Positions 43,501 to 53,029 of a stretch of DNA of 64,000 bases are shown piece by piece (within the stretch, counting starts at the first letter, position 1; every line of letters starts with the position of its first letter). The DNA lies in NCBI GenBank assembly GCA_023678885.1, contig CM043001.1, forward strand, positions 10,638,092 through 10,702,091. The letters run 5' to 3'. Source of the stretch: Pogostemon cablin. Its lineage: Eukaryota; Streptophyta; Magnoliopsida; Lamiales; Lamiaceae. Both the position numbers and the translations under genes were made by a program. The notes beneath the pieces were generated by a model. It ran no database searches. It was not told the DNA's origin and saw only the letters and a program-made list of their open reading frames with translations.

Positions 43501-43582
43501 ATTCATTTCAATGCATATTACTTCATTTTGATGCTTATTCAGGCAGTACGATGAACATTTCCTCTGTTTCGATGCATATTCC
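34560..43582 (+). repeat. 1458/2916-bp alternating higher-order repeat, left of the Copia insertion
   Basis: Six successive 1458-bp half-units plus a partial one. Two types alternate. One carries CATATTACTTCATTTTGATG before the GTACGATGAACATTTCC marker (35755, 38671, 41587). The other carries CATATTTCTTAATTTTGAAG there (37211, 40127, 43042). The true period is therefore 2916 bp (35688, 38604 and 41520; 37146, 40062 and 42977, the last step being 2915). Each half-unit contains one shortened 42-bp monomer with CACTTTGATCAAC (36016, 37473, 38932, 40389 and so on) that skips the middle sub-repeat. Copies are near-identical by eye. Confidence 0.9.
43578..43582. repeat. Target-site duplication, left copy (ATTCC)
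   Basis: The five bases directly before the first LTR are ATTCC and are repeated exactly after the second LTR. ATTCC is part of the satellite monomer (GCATATTCCTTC), and the uninterrupted site is visible one HOR earlier at 40663-40667. Confidence 0.95.
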
Positions 43583-44782
43583 TGTTGGATTGTATACTAA
43601 AAGTCTAGCTTTAGTATGAACAATGTCATAACATTATTTGAAATGAGAATCATTGATCAAATGATTGCATCTTATAATTTATTTTATATGCATGATGCAA
43701 TAGTCCATTTACTTTATACTGTAGATAATATGTTGTGCGACAACACGCGGAAGATCATATTATCGGTTTCCTTATAAAGTATAAACAGATGCTCACAACT
43801 GAGATAGACGAGGACTCTCTATCGGTATGGTTGTAGTGTGGTTTGGTATTAGCTTGTCTTGGCTATAGAATCACATTAGTGCACTTGTGTGTATTGAGTA
43901 GGACCGCTTGAGATCGTTTGTCTTATACTGACTATATAGTAGAACTTGATCTCTGTTATTATGGAAGTTCGTGCTCTTAATCCCTATACAATAACCTCGA
44001 CACGTAGGGCAGTATGTATTTCTTTGATTCATCAATGGGTGAGATTTATAAGTATTAAATCAACAAACTCGGTGAGTTGGGAAGTAGTGCTGTATCTATG
44101 GTGTGCTGTTGATTGTAGAAGGAATCCATGTCCGTCCTAGGTTGATGATGTCCCCTTGAGGAGCTCATAAGGTTTATCATGTAAATCTTGCAAGTGGATT
44201 AATTTCCGGCATGATAAAAAGGTTGAGTGGTACTACTCTTGGATGAGATATTAATTAATTTGAGTTGTCAGTAACTTAATTAATTAATGGACATTGTATA
44301 TCTTAAACATGGGGAGACTATCGGGCTTATAATAAGAAGGAGCCCAGAACATAATTTTGGGATTGGACGGGTAGTGCAATAATAATATTTTAGTGGACTA
44401 TATTATTATTATTGGATTTAATTAAAAGCTTTGGGCTAAGCTTGGTTAATTAAGTTCAATTGAGGCCCAGCCCAATTTCTCCTCCTGGTCCCTGCTGTAG
44501 CCCAATATATATAGTCATCTCAGCTTCTGGAAACCTAACTTCCTGCGCCTCTTTTGACGTGAGTTAGAGAGAAGCAGATTGAGAGAACTCTGGGGATTGT
44601 TGACCACCCAACACCAGAGTTGACTTGGGACATACAGCAGAAGATCAAGAGGTGTTCTTCTGCAGTGATTCAGACTCTACATCAACCCTGAAGTATGGTA
44701 ATCATGTTTAATCGCTTCCGCTGTTTATGTTTACTGTAACCCTAACGATCACGTTTGGACCACACGATCCAATTGCCCAACA
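43583..44782 (+). repeat. 5' LTR, 1200 bp
   Basis: Begins TGTTGG and ends CCAACA. It matches the 3' LTR at a constant offset of 7096 bp. The only difference I see is C here and T there at 44710 (AATCGCTTCC versus AATTGCTTCC), a CpG site. The last third contains a TATA-like sequence. The 64-codon frame inside it is present in both LTRs and has no recognisable product. Confidence 0.97.
44506..44513 (+). promoter_or_regulatory. Putative TATA box of the 5' LTR
   Basis: TATATATA followed by G, about 275 bp before the LTR end. The location is plausible for a U3 promoter, with transcription starting some 30 bp downstream. The identical sequence lies at 51602-51609 in the 3' LTR. It is the best TATA-like candidate near the expected U3/R border, but no transcript evidence is available. 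Confidence 0.4.
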
Positions 44783-44784
44783 AT

Positions 44785-44796
44785 TGGTATCAGAGC
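44785..44796 (+). other. Primer-binding site for initiator tRNA-Met
   Basis: TGGTATCAGAGC begins two bases after the 5' LTR. It is complementary to the 3' end of plant initiator tRNA-Met, the usual minus-strand primer for plant Copia elements. The match is perfect over these 12 bases and then drifts (ATTGG). Confidence 0.95.
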
Positions 44797-46080
44797 ATTG
44801 GTTTCGTGGTGAAACGTGAACCGTTAGGTTGGGGTTTTGTGATTATATGATTATGTGTATTGATCTATATGTAATCACATGTTTTTTCTGCTTCTCGTGA
44901 GTTTTTCGATTGATAGCATCATTAAAGGGTTTGTATAATTTTGAATTATCTATGAAACCCTATGTGTATGGTATGCTCAATATTGTTGTTGTGTGGTACT
45001 TGGACAACACACGCACGAGAAAGAAACCCAGAAAACTTGACGCCATAAGGGTTTTGGTGTGCCACTGAACAACAACGAAGGACACACACATCTGCACCAT
45101 GTCTTTGACGCCAACGACCCAGAAGACAGTACGATCTGATGGAGAGCCTTGTCCACTCGTCGGCACGACCGAGAAGTGGGACTGACCTGCGCCGACAAAG
45201 GAAGAGCATCGACTTCAGATAGCCTGATTCTTGATTTTGGCTGTAATACGGAGGGGTTCGTGTAGGCTGCTGATAGCGATCATGATCCACGATGATTGCA
45301 ACAGCGACTCCAGTCCGAGGCTTCAGATGCCAATTCAGATACAGGCGGCTGCGCGGCGGGCCTGATGGACGATAGTCGCTGGTGTTATCGATCAACTCTA
45401 CTTCCTCTCCGAGCGGATCTGCTGTGCGTCGATCAGGTATGAGAGGACGTCTGTTGGCAGATGGAGGTGAGAACTCCGTGATGGCTCCAGGCGGTGACGT
45501 AGCAGTCTGGTGGTTTGCGAGACTTGCAGAGGGAATCATTGTCCCGGGCAAGCCGACGATGTTGTTCAGGCGATTACGACAGGGACTGGGCGGAGAACAG
45601 GACGTCGAACCTGCTACGTTGGTTTCGGGCGGATCGACTGGTTGTTCCGATCAAGTCTAAAGCCACTTCTGAGCAGTTTATGGCGGTTTCCGATCGGGTC
45701 AAGGTGTTCGAGGCGTGTCAGTTGGCGCTGCCAATCGTGTCTGAGGTCTCTTCCGAGACTACCGACCAGCGGCAGATGGAGCAGCGTCACAGCGTGTACT
45801 GCTGGCGGCCAACGAGGCTGCTGTGCTTCAGTCGGGTCGGACGGAGAGATGAGGTCGCCGGCATCATTCTCGGCTGTGCGTACCAGCGACTGCAGCGGCA
45901 CGATTGCGTGTTTGAGTTCTGACCAGTCGTCGATTGGGTTAGTCGGCTGGAGATGATAGACGAGGACTGGCGGCGAGACTTCGGTGGGCTGAGGCGCGAC
46001 CGCCGGCAGCAGCGGCGCCGAGTTTCTTGCGTGACAGCGCCGTGTGGTTTCAGTCGCCGTTGGCAGGCATTGGACGGCTG
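44797..46080 (+). other. Copia leader, including a GC-rich block without recognised coding
   Basis: The first 200 bp are AT-rich. From about 44990 to 46080 the sequence becomes clearly GC-rich, unlike anything else in the window. Overlapping open frames of 90-200 codons occur here on both strands (the longest is on the minus strand, 44946-45551), as expected when GC-rich DNA has few stops. None resembles Gag or a known plant protein to me. It may be a fast-evolving leader, a very decayed gag, or captured host sequence; I cannot distinguish these from sequence alone. Confidence 0.6.
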
Positions 46081-46600
46081 CTTCTTTAGGGCAGCAATCT
46101 TGTTGGGCCTTTAGGGTTTCCCTCTTTTAATTTGCTTATGGGCTCTCCATTGGGCCCATATTTAATTAATTGTTTTGGGCTGCTGGGCCTTAATTGCTGC
46201 CTTCCTGTTGGGCCCATTTTTTTATTAAAATGGATGTTGGGCCCAATTCAGTAATGGTTTATAGGCTGCCCATTTTTTTAATTTGGTTTTGGGCTGTTAG
46301 ACCCAAATTTTATTAAAATGGAAATGGGCTGCTGGGCTATTATTTTATTGCTGGTTTTAATTAATTGTGGATAATGGGCCAAGCATGATAATTAATTAAT
46401 TATATTAATGGACTAATTTTGTGCTAGTGGGCTTGGTGGATTTAATTTAATTTTGGGCTGAGTATATGGGTCATGGAAAATGGGCTTGATTAATTAATTA
46501 ATCTGCTGCTCATTTTGTGCTTATTTGTTGCTCTTCAGGCCCAAATTAATTGATCCACTATTTATACAATTAATTATGTTATATAACTGATTAATTGATT
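46081..46600 (+). repeat. Leader tract with recurrent GGGCC and TTAATTAA motifs
   Basis: Short imperfect repeats alternate a GGGCC or TGGGCTG motif with TTAATTAAT or ATTTTATTAAAAT runs, at intervals of about 30-60 bp. There is no coding potential. A milder version of the same alternation occurs in the LTR near 44320-44480, so this may be old LTR-derived or co-evolving non-coding sequence. Confidence 0.6.
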
Positions 46601-47880
46601 TAATTGTCGATTATTGTTGTATATGTGTAAGACATGTTCTATGTAATTTATTTATTTAAATTGCTGTTAATAGAAGCATGTCTAAGTTGTATATTTTATT
46701 CTCGAATATTATATGCATGTTAAAAACCCTCGGTGTTTAAATAACTAAGTGGGAGAGGGGATTGGTTATAAATTCCCGCAGCCTCCATTATTGGTTTGTT
46801 AGCAATGTGAATAGACTTGCGCGTCGGCATTAGAGCCTTCCTCCCCATCGGATGAGTTTATTCATGGATTGCTGGAACAGACTTCATTAAATAATTACGT
46901 TTGTAATGTGATGCATATGAACTTGCGCGTTGGCTTAGACCTTCCTCCCTATCGGATGAGTTTATATGCGGTTCACTGGTACAAACTTGTAATTGATGAC
47001 TATAGGAAGTTATCCGAGCGCGTGTGTACTTCTCCATCTGTAAGGCACACAAGCTTGGGCCGCGGACTTGGGGTCAAATAATGGTATACACTTAGATGTA
47101 AATAATAAGTATCCTCCCCATCGGAGTCACTGCTTTTATTTGCATGGCTAAAGAGGAACCGACTATTAATTATTTTGTCATAAAGTTAGGTTGACAAATG
47201 AAATTAATGGGTAAAACCTTCTCTTGTAAATGTTCGGGTTTGTAAACGTCCACACTATCGTGGCTTGCAGACTCACGGTGCTTGAGATGTCGGTGAATTT
47301 TATTTTATATTGTTTTGAGGGAAACGATATAAAAGGATAAAATTCGAATATTTGATCGGAATATTTAATTGTGATTCTCTGAATTTCTAATGGTTTTATT
47401 TCACTAATTGTTAACTAAAAGACATTATATTTACTTGTCCAAATTAACTGATTAGAAAAGAATCTTAATTTTGAAATTTACTGCTTAAGAAAATACATGT
47501 GTATTCTCACAAAGGACGTCCCATGATGCCTATTAAAGTCTCTAGTGAAGAGATGAGAGGTTCATAGAAATATGATGGTCTCATGAAACTCTTCGGAGAC
47601 TTGAGTATTTTAAAAAGGTGATAAATCATGATAAAATTTGATGAATGAATTGGAATAATGTGGAATAGAAGTTGAAGGGGAAACCTAAGTCAATTTATTT
47701 TCCATAATTGCCTAGATGTTTTGAGTAAGTTCCACCTGAATTACATGAGGATGTATATGGTGAGAAACTTCTGACAAAACATGTGGCAAAGGAAAGCCAG
47801 TTTCATCATGATATGAACAAGTTTAATATCTTATTTACTAATGGTTTAAACGTGATTAGTGATGGCATCTACTGACACGA
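46601..47880 (+). other. Copia internal region, no firm Gag
   Basis: The segment between leader and protease remnant. It contains copies of a motif around CCTCCCCATCGGA: full-length at 46805-46874, diverged at about 46917-46970, short at about 47112. The remainder is AT-rich and broken by stops in all frames. In a Copia element gag would be expected here. I see only fragments too weak to name, so gag is either lost or decayed beyond recognition. Confidence 0.5.
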
Positions 47881-48110
47881 AGTGTGTAGATACTGGAATC
47901 ACTAAATGTTTATCACTTAGTAAGGATAAGATTATTAAGACATGGGTAAAACTACAAAGGTAGTGGCTATTGCAGTGGGAGTTGTTTATTTATCTCATGA
48001 TAAGAATAAACGATTGATTATGAGAAATTATCTTTACGTACGTTTCATAGAAAGAATTTGATTTCGGTTTCTATGCATTAATGGATGGATACTTCATTTC
48101 ATTTAAATGA
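47881..48110 (+). pseudogene. Copia protease remnant
   Basis: The protease would cleave the Gag-Pol polyprotein. A DTG triplet, the aspartic-protease active-site form, is encoded at 47889-47897, and about 145 bp downstream is an LYV-type motif (around 48030) followed by a frame-shifted match to the conserved RNLISVS-like end of the Copia protease region. The distance is close to that in intact elements. Frames change between these points and stops intervene, so no functional protease can be made. Identification rests on motif order and on the integrase that follows. Confidence 0.7.
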
Positions 48111-48179
48111 CATGGTCATAGTAATGAGGAATGAGGATATAATCCGTTAAAGTATGTTGGCGGATAAAAAGTATACTCT

Positions 48180-49175
48180 TGAATCATGTACATCCCACAG
48201 ATGCAATAAATAATAATTAATAATGCATCTTCTAAAATTAGTAAGAGAAAGGAACCTTCGGAGATGAACTAAACATACATTTGGCGTCTAAGACTAATTC
48301 ATTTTACTTGAGTAGGATTCAAAAGTTGATAGCCGATAGACCGTAAGGTTTATCTGAAGTGGAAACTATCAGACTTGCGAGTCCTGCTTGGAAGTAAAAA
48401 TGATTAACTGGCTTTTCAAGGCTGTGGGGAATAGAGCCAAAGATATATATGTTGGAATTAGTTCATTCTGATTCAAGCGAACCTAACAATATCCAGGTGA
48501 GAGGTAGTTATGAATATTCAAAGATTATTCTGGGAACCGATATATTTATTTGATGCACTGCATGTCTAAGTTTTTGGATTAATTCAAGAATTGTAAGGCT
48601 GGTACAGTGAGCGTCATGGAAAATATATCATATCATTACGATTTAATCGTGATGATGAATACCTCTTGGGATAGTTAGGAGCTATTGATCAGAAGTTGAG
48701 ATTAAATCTCAAGTTGACTACACCGGGCATGCCCCAGCTGAATGGTGTGGTGGGTAGAAGGTATTAGACTCTTATGGTTATGATTAGATAGATGATGAAT
48801 TATTTGGAATAATTAAATTCATTTTATGGATATGCCCTAGATACAGTAATTCGTGAAACGTTTGTCTGTATATGGGATATTCTAGAAAAATGGATAGTGA
48901 TTTATTTAGTCCAAAAGATCGAAGGGTAATTGTTAACACAATAACCAGATTTTTGGAAAAGGACTATGTAATAAATCACAAACCCATGTATAAGTTGTTC
49001 TAAAGGAAGTGAGAGGAAAACACTAAGTAAAAGTACCAAGTGTACAAGAGGATATACCACAAGGTAAACTGCAACGCGTGTCACGTCTGATACACAATTA
49101 CATGTAGTGCCTTATCGTAGTGGGAGGATTGTTTGACAACCCATAAAATATATATTTTGGGAAAGTCGTAACACT
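48180..49175 (+). pseudogene. Copia integrase remnant (pre-integrase zinc domain to C-terminal linker)
   Basis: Integrase inserts the cDNA into host DNA. Visible landmarks: a decayed pre-integrase segment at 48270-48350; LELVHSD at 48452-48472 with the first catalytic Asp intact; the second catalytic region at about 48642-48666 reading LRFNRDDEY, where the catalytic Asp is Asn; and PQLNGVVGRR at 48732-48761, where the catalytic Glu is Gly, followed at once by a TAG stop. Further on, YRSGRIV followed by TGA (49113-49136) marks the linker to RT. Several changes are transitions (Asp to Asn, Gly to Asp, Arg CGA to TGA). Two of three catalytic acids are lost, so it is inactive. Confidence 0.9.
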
Positions 49176-49239
49176 TGATCCCTAGTAAACATGGTATTGT
49201 CCCACGAATACGATATAGCACTACAAGATTAAAATGCGG

Positions 49240-49830
49240 AATCTTAGCAAGATGCAATGAATGATGAAATAGAATCTATGGATTCTAAATTAAGCCTGGA
49301 GCTTGAAGGATCACTAAAATGGTGTAAAAGCCATTGCAAGTGGTCAAAAGAAATAAAAGAGGATCATACAGAAAGGTGAAAATCTTGGAAGCAAAGCTTG
49401 TTGCGAAAAGATGTACTCAGAAAGAAATGGTTCGATTATGAGGAAACATGTTCGCTGGTAGCTATGCTTATGTTGATCCGGATTCTTTTATTTATTGCTG
49501 CTCATATTAAATTATGAAGGACAGCAAATAGATGTCAAGACAGCTTTCCTGATTGGAAGTCTTGAGGAAAACATCTATGTGGAGCGACCAGAGTGATTCA
49601 TTGCAAAGTACTAATAGCATTTTGATAGTAAGCTTAAAAGTGTCCAGCGATGGACTAAAGCAAGCTTTAAGATCGTGAAGCATCTGTTTTGATTAGATAA
49701 TCCAGTGGCATGGATTTAAATCAATGAGCGGATGAGTCTTGTGTGTTCTAAAGAGTGACGGAAACGTGGTGGTGTTTCTTGTACTATACGTAGATAGTAT
49801 CTTGCTCATTGGAGACAATGAAAGAGTATT
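49240..49830 (+). pseudogene. Copia reverse transcriptase remnant
   Basis: Reverse transcriptase copies the element RNA into cDNA. The start is marked by EIESMDSN-like coding near 49264. DVKTAFL, carrying the first catalytic Asp, lies at 49531-49551 and continues through EENIYVERPE to a TGA stop at 49594. The second catalytic motif, normally YVDD, reads YVDS at 49787-49798, so one of the paired active-site aspartates is missing. Stops and frame changes lie between the motifs, and the length is shorter than in intact elements. It is clearly a Copia RT by motif order and clearly dead. Confidence 0.93.
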
Positions 49831-49933
49831 ATCGGGCGTATGGGTACGGAAAGCGGTAGAAATAAAGGAATTAAGAAAGGATATTATGCTTATCTCAAAT
49901 TTCATAAAATGATACAGTCCATACTCATTTAGC

Positions 49934-50003
49934 ATGTGAATAGACTTGCGCGTCGGCATTAGAGCCTTCCTCCCCATCGGATGAGTTTATTCATGGAATG
50001 CTA
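49934..50003 (+). repeat. 70-bp leader motif inserted within pol, copy 2
   Basis: Nearly identical (one visible substitution) to 46805-46874 in the leader, including ACTTGCGCGTCGGCATTAG and CCTCCCCATCGG. It lies between the RT remnant and the RNase H remnant, where a few hundred bases of pol would be expected, so it appears to patch a deletion. Confidence 0.9.
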
Positions 50004-50640
50004 TGAACGAAGTTGGATATCTGTTTTGGTTAACGCATGAACAGTGGGTATCAACGTAACCCGGATCAAGAATGATGAACTGTAGTAAGACATATATAAA
50101 GTGCCTGAGAAGGACTGGAAATTATATATGAACTTACTGGACAGATTCACTGCTTCTTGTGGATTACGTAGATTTGGATTTTTAGTCAGATTGGACGGTA
50201 GTAAATTCTCCTCAAAGGTTATGTGTTTAATTTTAGGAAGTAGAGTCATAATGTGGAGGAGTGTCATATAGAAATATATTTCAGACTCCGGACTCCATCA
50301 TGGAAAGATGATGAATTGGAGCCTATGAGGCTGCCAAAGTATCTATGTGACTCTAGAGACTTCATGATGGACTTTGAAGTGTTTCTAAGTTTGCCCAAGG
50401 TAATCACAATTTACATTGATGATATTGGTGCAGTTGCAAAATTGAAGAAATCACAAGTCCATAAGGCAATTAAACACATGGAGCGCGAGTACCACCTGTT
50501 ACGAGAAATCGTATGATGAGGGGAAGGTTGTTGTCGCCTAGATTGCATCGGATGATGACCTAGTAAACCATTTACAAGGACCTTAAGGCGAGAGCTTTTA
50601 ATGGTCGTGTAGTGGAAGTAGGAATCAGATGTATGGCAGA
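50004..50640 (+). pseudogene. Copia RNase H remnant
   Basis: RNase H removes the RNA template during reverse transcription. Just after the 70-bp repeat the coding resembles the RT/RNase H connection (a YAM-like start near 49999, and an AVKHILK-like stretch near 50075-50100, frame-shifted). The best-preserved part is one frame at 50397-50513 containing IYIDDIGAVAKL, which corresponds to the CDN-x-GA catalytic motif with Asp kept, then a KHMEREYHLLREIV tail and a stop at 50514. VGIRCM near 50618-50635 matches the extreme C-terminus of Copia Pol. Much of the domain is deleted or shifted. Confidence 0.88.
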
Positions 50641-50667
50641 AGACATGACAGCATAGTCTTTTAGTAT

Positions 50668-50678
50668 AAGTGGGAGAT
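50668..50678 (+). other. Polypurine tract
   Basis: AAGTGGGAGAT lies immediately before the TGTTGG of the 3' LTR. It is a typical Copia plus-strand primer, and its position fixes the LTR start. Confidence 0.92.
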
Positions 50679-51878
50679 TGTTGGATTGTATACTAAAAGT
50701 CTAGCTTTAGTATGAACAATGTCATAACATTATTTGAAATGAGAATCATTGATCAAATGATTGCATCTTATAATTTATTTTATATGCATGATGCAATAGT
50801 CCATTTACTTTATACTGTAGATAATATGTTGTGCGACAACACGCGGAAGATCATATTATCGGTTTCCTTATAAAGTATAAACAGATGCTCACAACTGAGA
50901 TAGACGAGGACTCTCTATCGGTATGGTTGTAGTGTGGTTTGGTATTAGCTTGTCTTGGCTATAGAATCACATTAGTGCACTTGTGTGTATTGAGTAGGAC
51001 CGCTTGAGATCGTTTGTCTTATACTGACTATATAGTAGAACTTGATCTCTGTTATTATGGAAGTTCGTGCTCTTAATCCCTATACAATAACCTCGACACG
51101 TAGGGCAGTATGTATTTCTTTGATTCATCAATGGGTGAGATTTATAAGTATTAAATCAACAAACTCGGTGAGTTGGGAAGTAGTGCTGTATCTATGGTGT
51201 GCTGTTGATTGTAGAAGGAATCCATGTCCGTCCTAGGTTGATGATGTCCCCTTGAGGAGCTCATAAGGTTTATCATGTAAATCTTGCAAGTGGATTAATT
51301 TCCGGCATGATAAAAAGGTTGAGTGGTACTACTCTTGGATGAGATATTAATTAATTTGAGTTGTCAGTAACTTAATTAATTAATGGACATTGTATATCTT
51401 AAACATGGGGAGACTATCGGGCTTATAATAAGAAGGAGCCCAGAACATAATTTTGGGATTGGACGGGTAGTGCAATAATAATATTTTAGTGGACTATATT
51501 ATTATTATTGGATTTAATTAAAAGCTTTGGGCTAAGCTTGGTTAATTAAGTTCAATTGAGGCCCAGCCCAATTTCTCCTCCTGGTCCCTGCTGTAGCCCA
51601 ATATATATAGTCATCTCAGCTTCTGGAAACCTAACTTCCTGCGCCTCTTTTGACGTGAGTTAGAGAGAAGCAGATTGAGAGAACTCTGGGGATTGTTGAC
51701 CACCCAACACCAGAGTTGACTTGGGACATACAGCAGAAGATCAAGAGGTGTTCTTCTGCAGTGATTCAGACTCTACATCAACCCTGAAGTATGGTAATCA
51801 TGTTTAATTGCTTCCGCTGTTTATGTTTACTGTAACCCTAACGATCACGTTTGGACCACACGATCCAATTGCCCAACA
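50679..51878 (+). repeat. 3' LTR, 1200 bp
   Basis: Same length and ends as the 5' LTR at an offset of 7096 bp. One difference is visible, T at 51806 where the 5' LTR has C. It is followed directly by ATTCC and the resumed satellite. Confidence 0.97.
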
Positions 51879-51883
51879 ATTCC
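51879..51883. repeat. Target-site duplication, right copy (ATTCC)
   Basis: Exact match to 43578-43582. The satellite monomer resumes here in the correct phase. Confidence 0.95.
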
Positions 51884-53029
51884 TTCATTTCGATGCTCAT
51901 TTACTAATTACGATCAACATTTCCTTTGTTTAGATGCTTATTTCCTTTATTTTGATGCTTATTCACTCATTACGATCAACATTTACATTGTTTCGATGCA
52001 TATTTCCTTCATTTTGATGCTCATTCACTCATTACGATCAACATTCCCTTTGTTTCGAAGCATATTTCCTTCATTTTGATGCTCATTCACTCATTATGAT
52101 CAACATATCCTTTCGTTCGATGCATATTTTCTTCGTTTTGATGCTCATTCACTCATTACGATCAATAGTTCCTTTGTTTCGATGCATATATCTGTTATTT
52201 TGATGCTCATTCACTCTTTACGATACACATTTCCTTTGTTTTAATGCATATTCCTTCATTTTGATGCTCATTCAGTCATTACGATCAATATTTCCTTTGT
52301 TTCGATGCATATTTCCTTCATTTGGATGATCATTCACTCATTATGTTCAACATTTCCTTTGTTTCGATGCATATTTCCTTCATTTTGATGCTCATTCACT
52401 CATTACGATGAACATTTCCTTTGTTTTGATGCATATTCTTTCATTTTGATGCTCATTCACTCATTACGATTAACATTTCCTTTGTTTCGATGCGTATTTC
52501 CTTCATTTTGATGCTCATTCACTCATTAAGATCAATATTTCCTTCATTTCGATGCATATTACTTCATGTTTATGCTCACTAATTCATTACGATTTACATT
52601 TCCTTTGTTTCGATGAAAATTTCCTTCATTTTGATGCTCATTCACTTATTACGATCAACATTTCCTTCATTTCGATGCATATTCCTTCATTTTGATGCTC
52701 ATTCACTCATTACGATCAGCATTTCCTTCGTTTAGATGCATATTTCCTCCATTTTGATGTTCATTCACTTATTACGATCTACATTTCTCTCAATTCAATG
52801 CATATTACTTCATTTTGATGCTCATTCAGTCAGTACGATGAACATTTCCTCTGTTTCGATGCATATTCCTTCATTTCGATGCTCATTTACTAATTACGAT
52901 CAACATTTCCTTTGTTTAGATGCTTATTTCCTTTATTTTGATGCTTATTCACTCATTACGATCAACATTTACATTGTTTCGATGAATATTTCCTTCATTT
53001 TGATGCTCATTCACTCATTACGATCAACA

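Larger units (their letters stand above)
3088..43582 (+). repeat. Satellite array, left part, about 62-bp monomer
   Basis: About 40.5 kb (roughly 650 monomers) of uninterrupted head-to-tail repeat. The common monomer is 62 bp, with 61-bp variants (ATATTCC instead of ATATTTCC). It consists of three related sub-repeats with cores TTCGATGCATATTTCC, TTTGATGCTCATTCAC and TACGATCAACATTTCC; the distances between successive GAT triplets are 21, 20 and 21 bp. Monomers differ by point changes and are arranged in longer higher-order repeats, listed separately. All copies run in the same direction apart from a 30-bp fold-back at 34310. The array abuts the CACTA terminus at 3087 and is split from its continuation by a Copia element at 43583. 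I recognise no published satellite name. Confidence 0.95.
43583..51878 (+). mobile_element. Ty1-copia LTR retrotransposon, 8296 bp, decayed pol
   Basis: Complete element: two 1200-bp LTRs with TGTTGG/CCAACA ends, an initiator-Met primer-binding site, a polypurine tract, and a perfect 5-bp target duplication. Remnants of protease, integrase, reverse transcriptase and RNase H occur in that order on the plus strand; integrase before RT is the Copia order. The LTRs differ at only one position that I can find, implying very recent insertion, yet the coding remnants are full of stops and indels and have lost catalytic residues, so the copy cannot supply its own proteins. It probably belongs to a non-autonomous family moved by proteins of a related element. 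I do not assign a Copia lineage. Confidence 0.95.

Noticed and set aside
3088..43582. CRISPR array
   Set aside because: The repeats are contiguous variants without unique spacers, the total length is tens of kilobases, and the context (LTR element, CACTA) is plant nuclear DNA.
3257..43619. Many plus-strand open frames of 60-273 codons in the satellite
   Set aside because: They follow the repeat period, overlap in several frames, repeat the same peptides and end at the same monomer TGA. There is no promoter, codon bias or domain. They are frames of a satellite, not genes.
43946..44140. 64-codon frame in each LTR (also 51042-51236)
   Set aside because: Identical because the LTRs are identical. 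It is in the non-coding LTR and has no recognisable product.
44785..44796. tRNA gene fragment
   Set aside because: Only the 12 bases complementary to the initiator-Met 3' end are present, in the exact position of a primer-binding site.
44946..45956. Overlapping frames of 70-201 codons on both strands in the GC-rich leader
   Set aside because: Multiple overlapping frames in both directions are expected from GC-rich DNA. No similarity to Gag or a known protein is apparent, so I list the block as leader rather than as a CDS.
49693..50267. Minus-strand frames of 94 and 88 codons
   Set aside because: They are antisense to the RT and RNase H remnants, which are supported by motif order on the plus strand.
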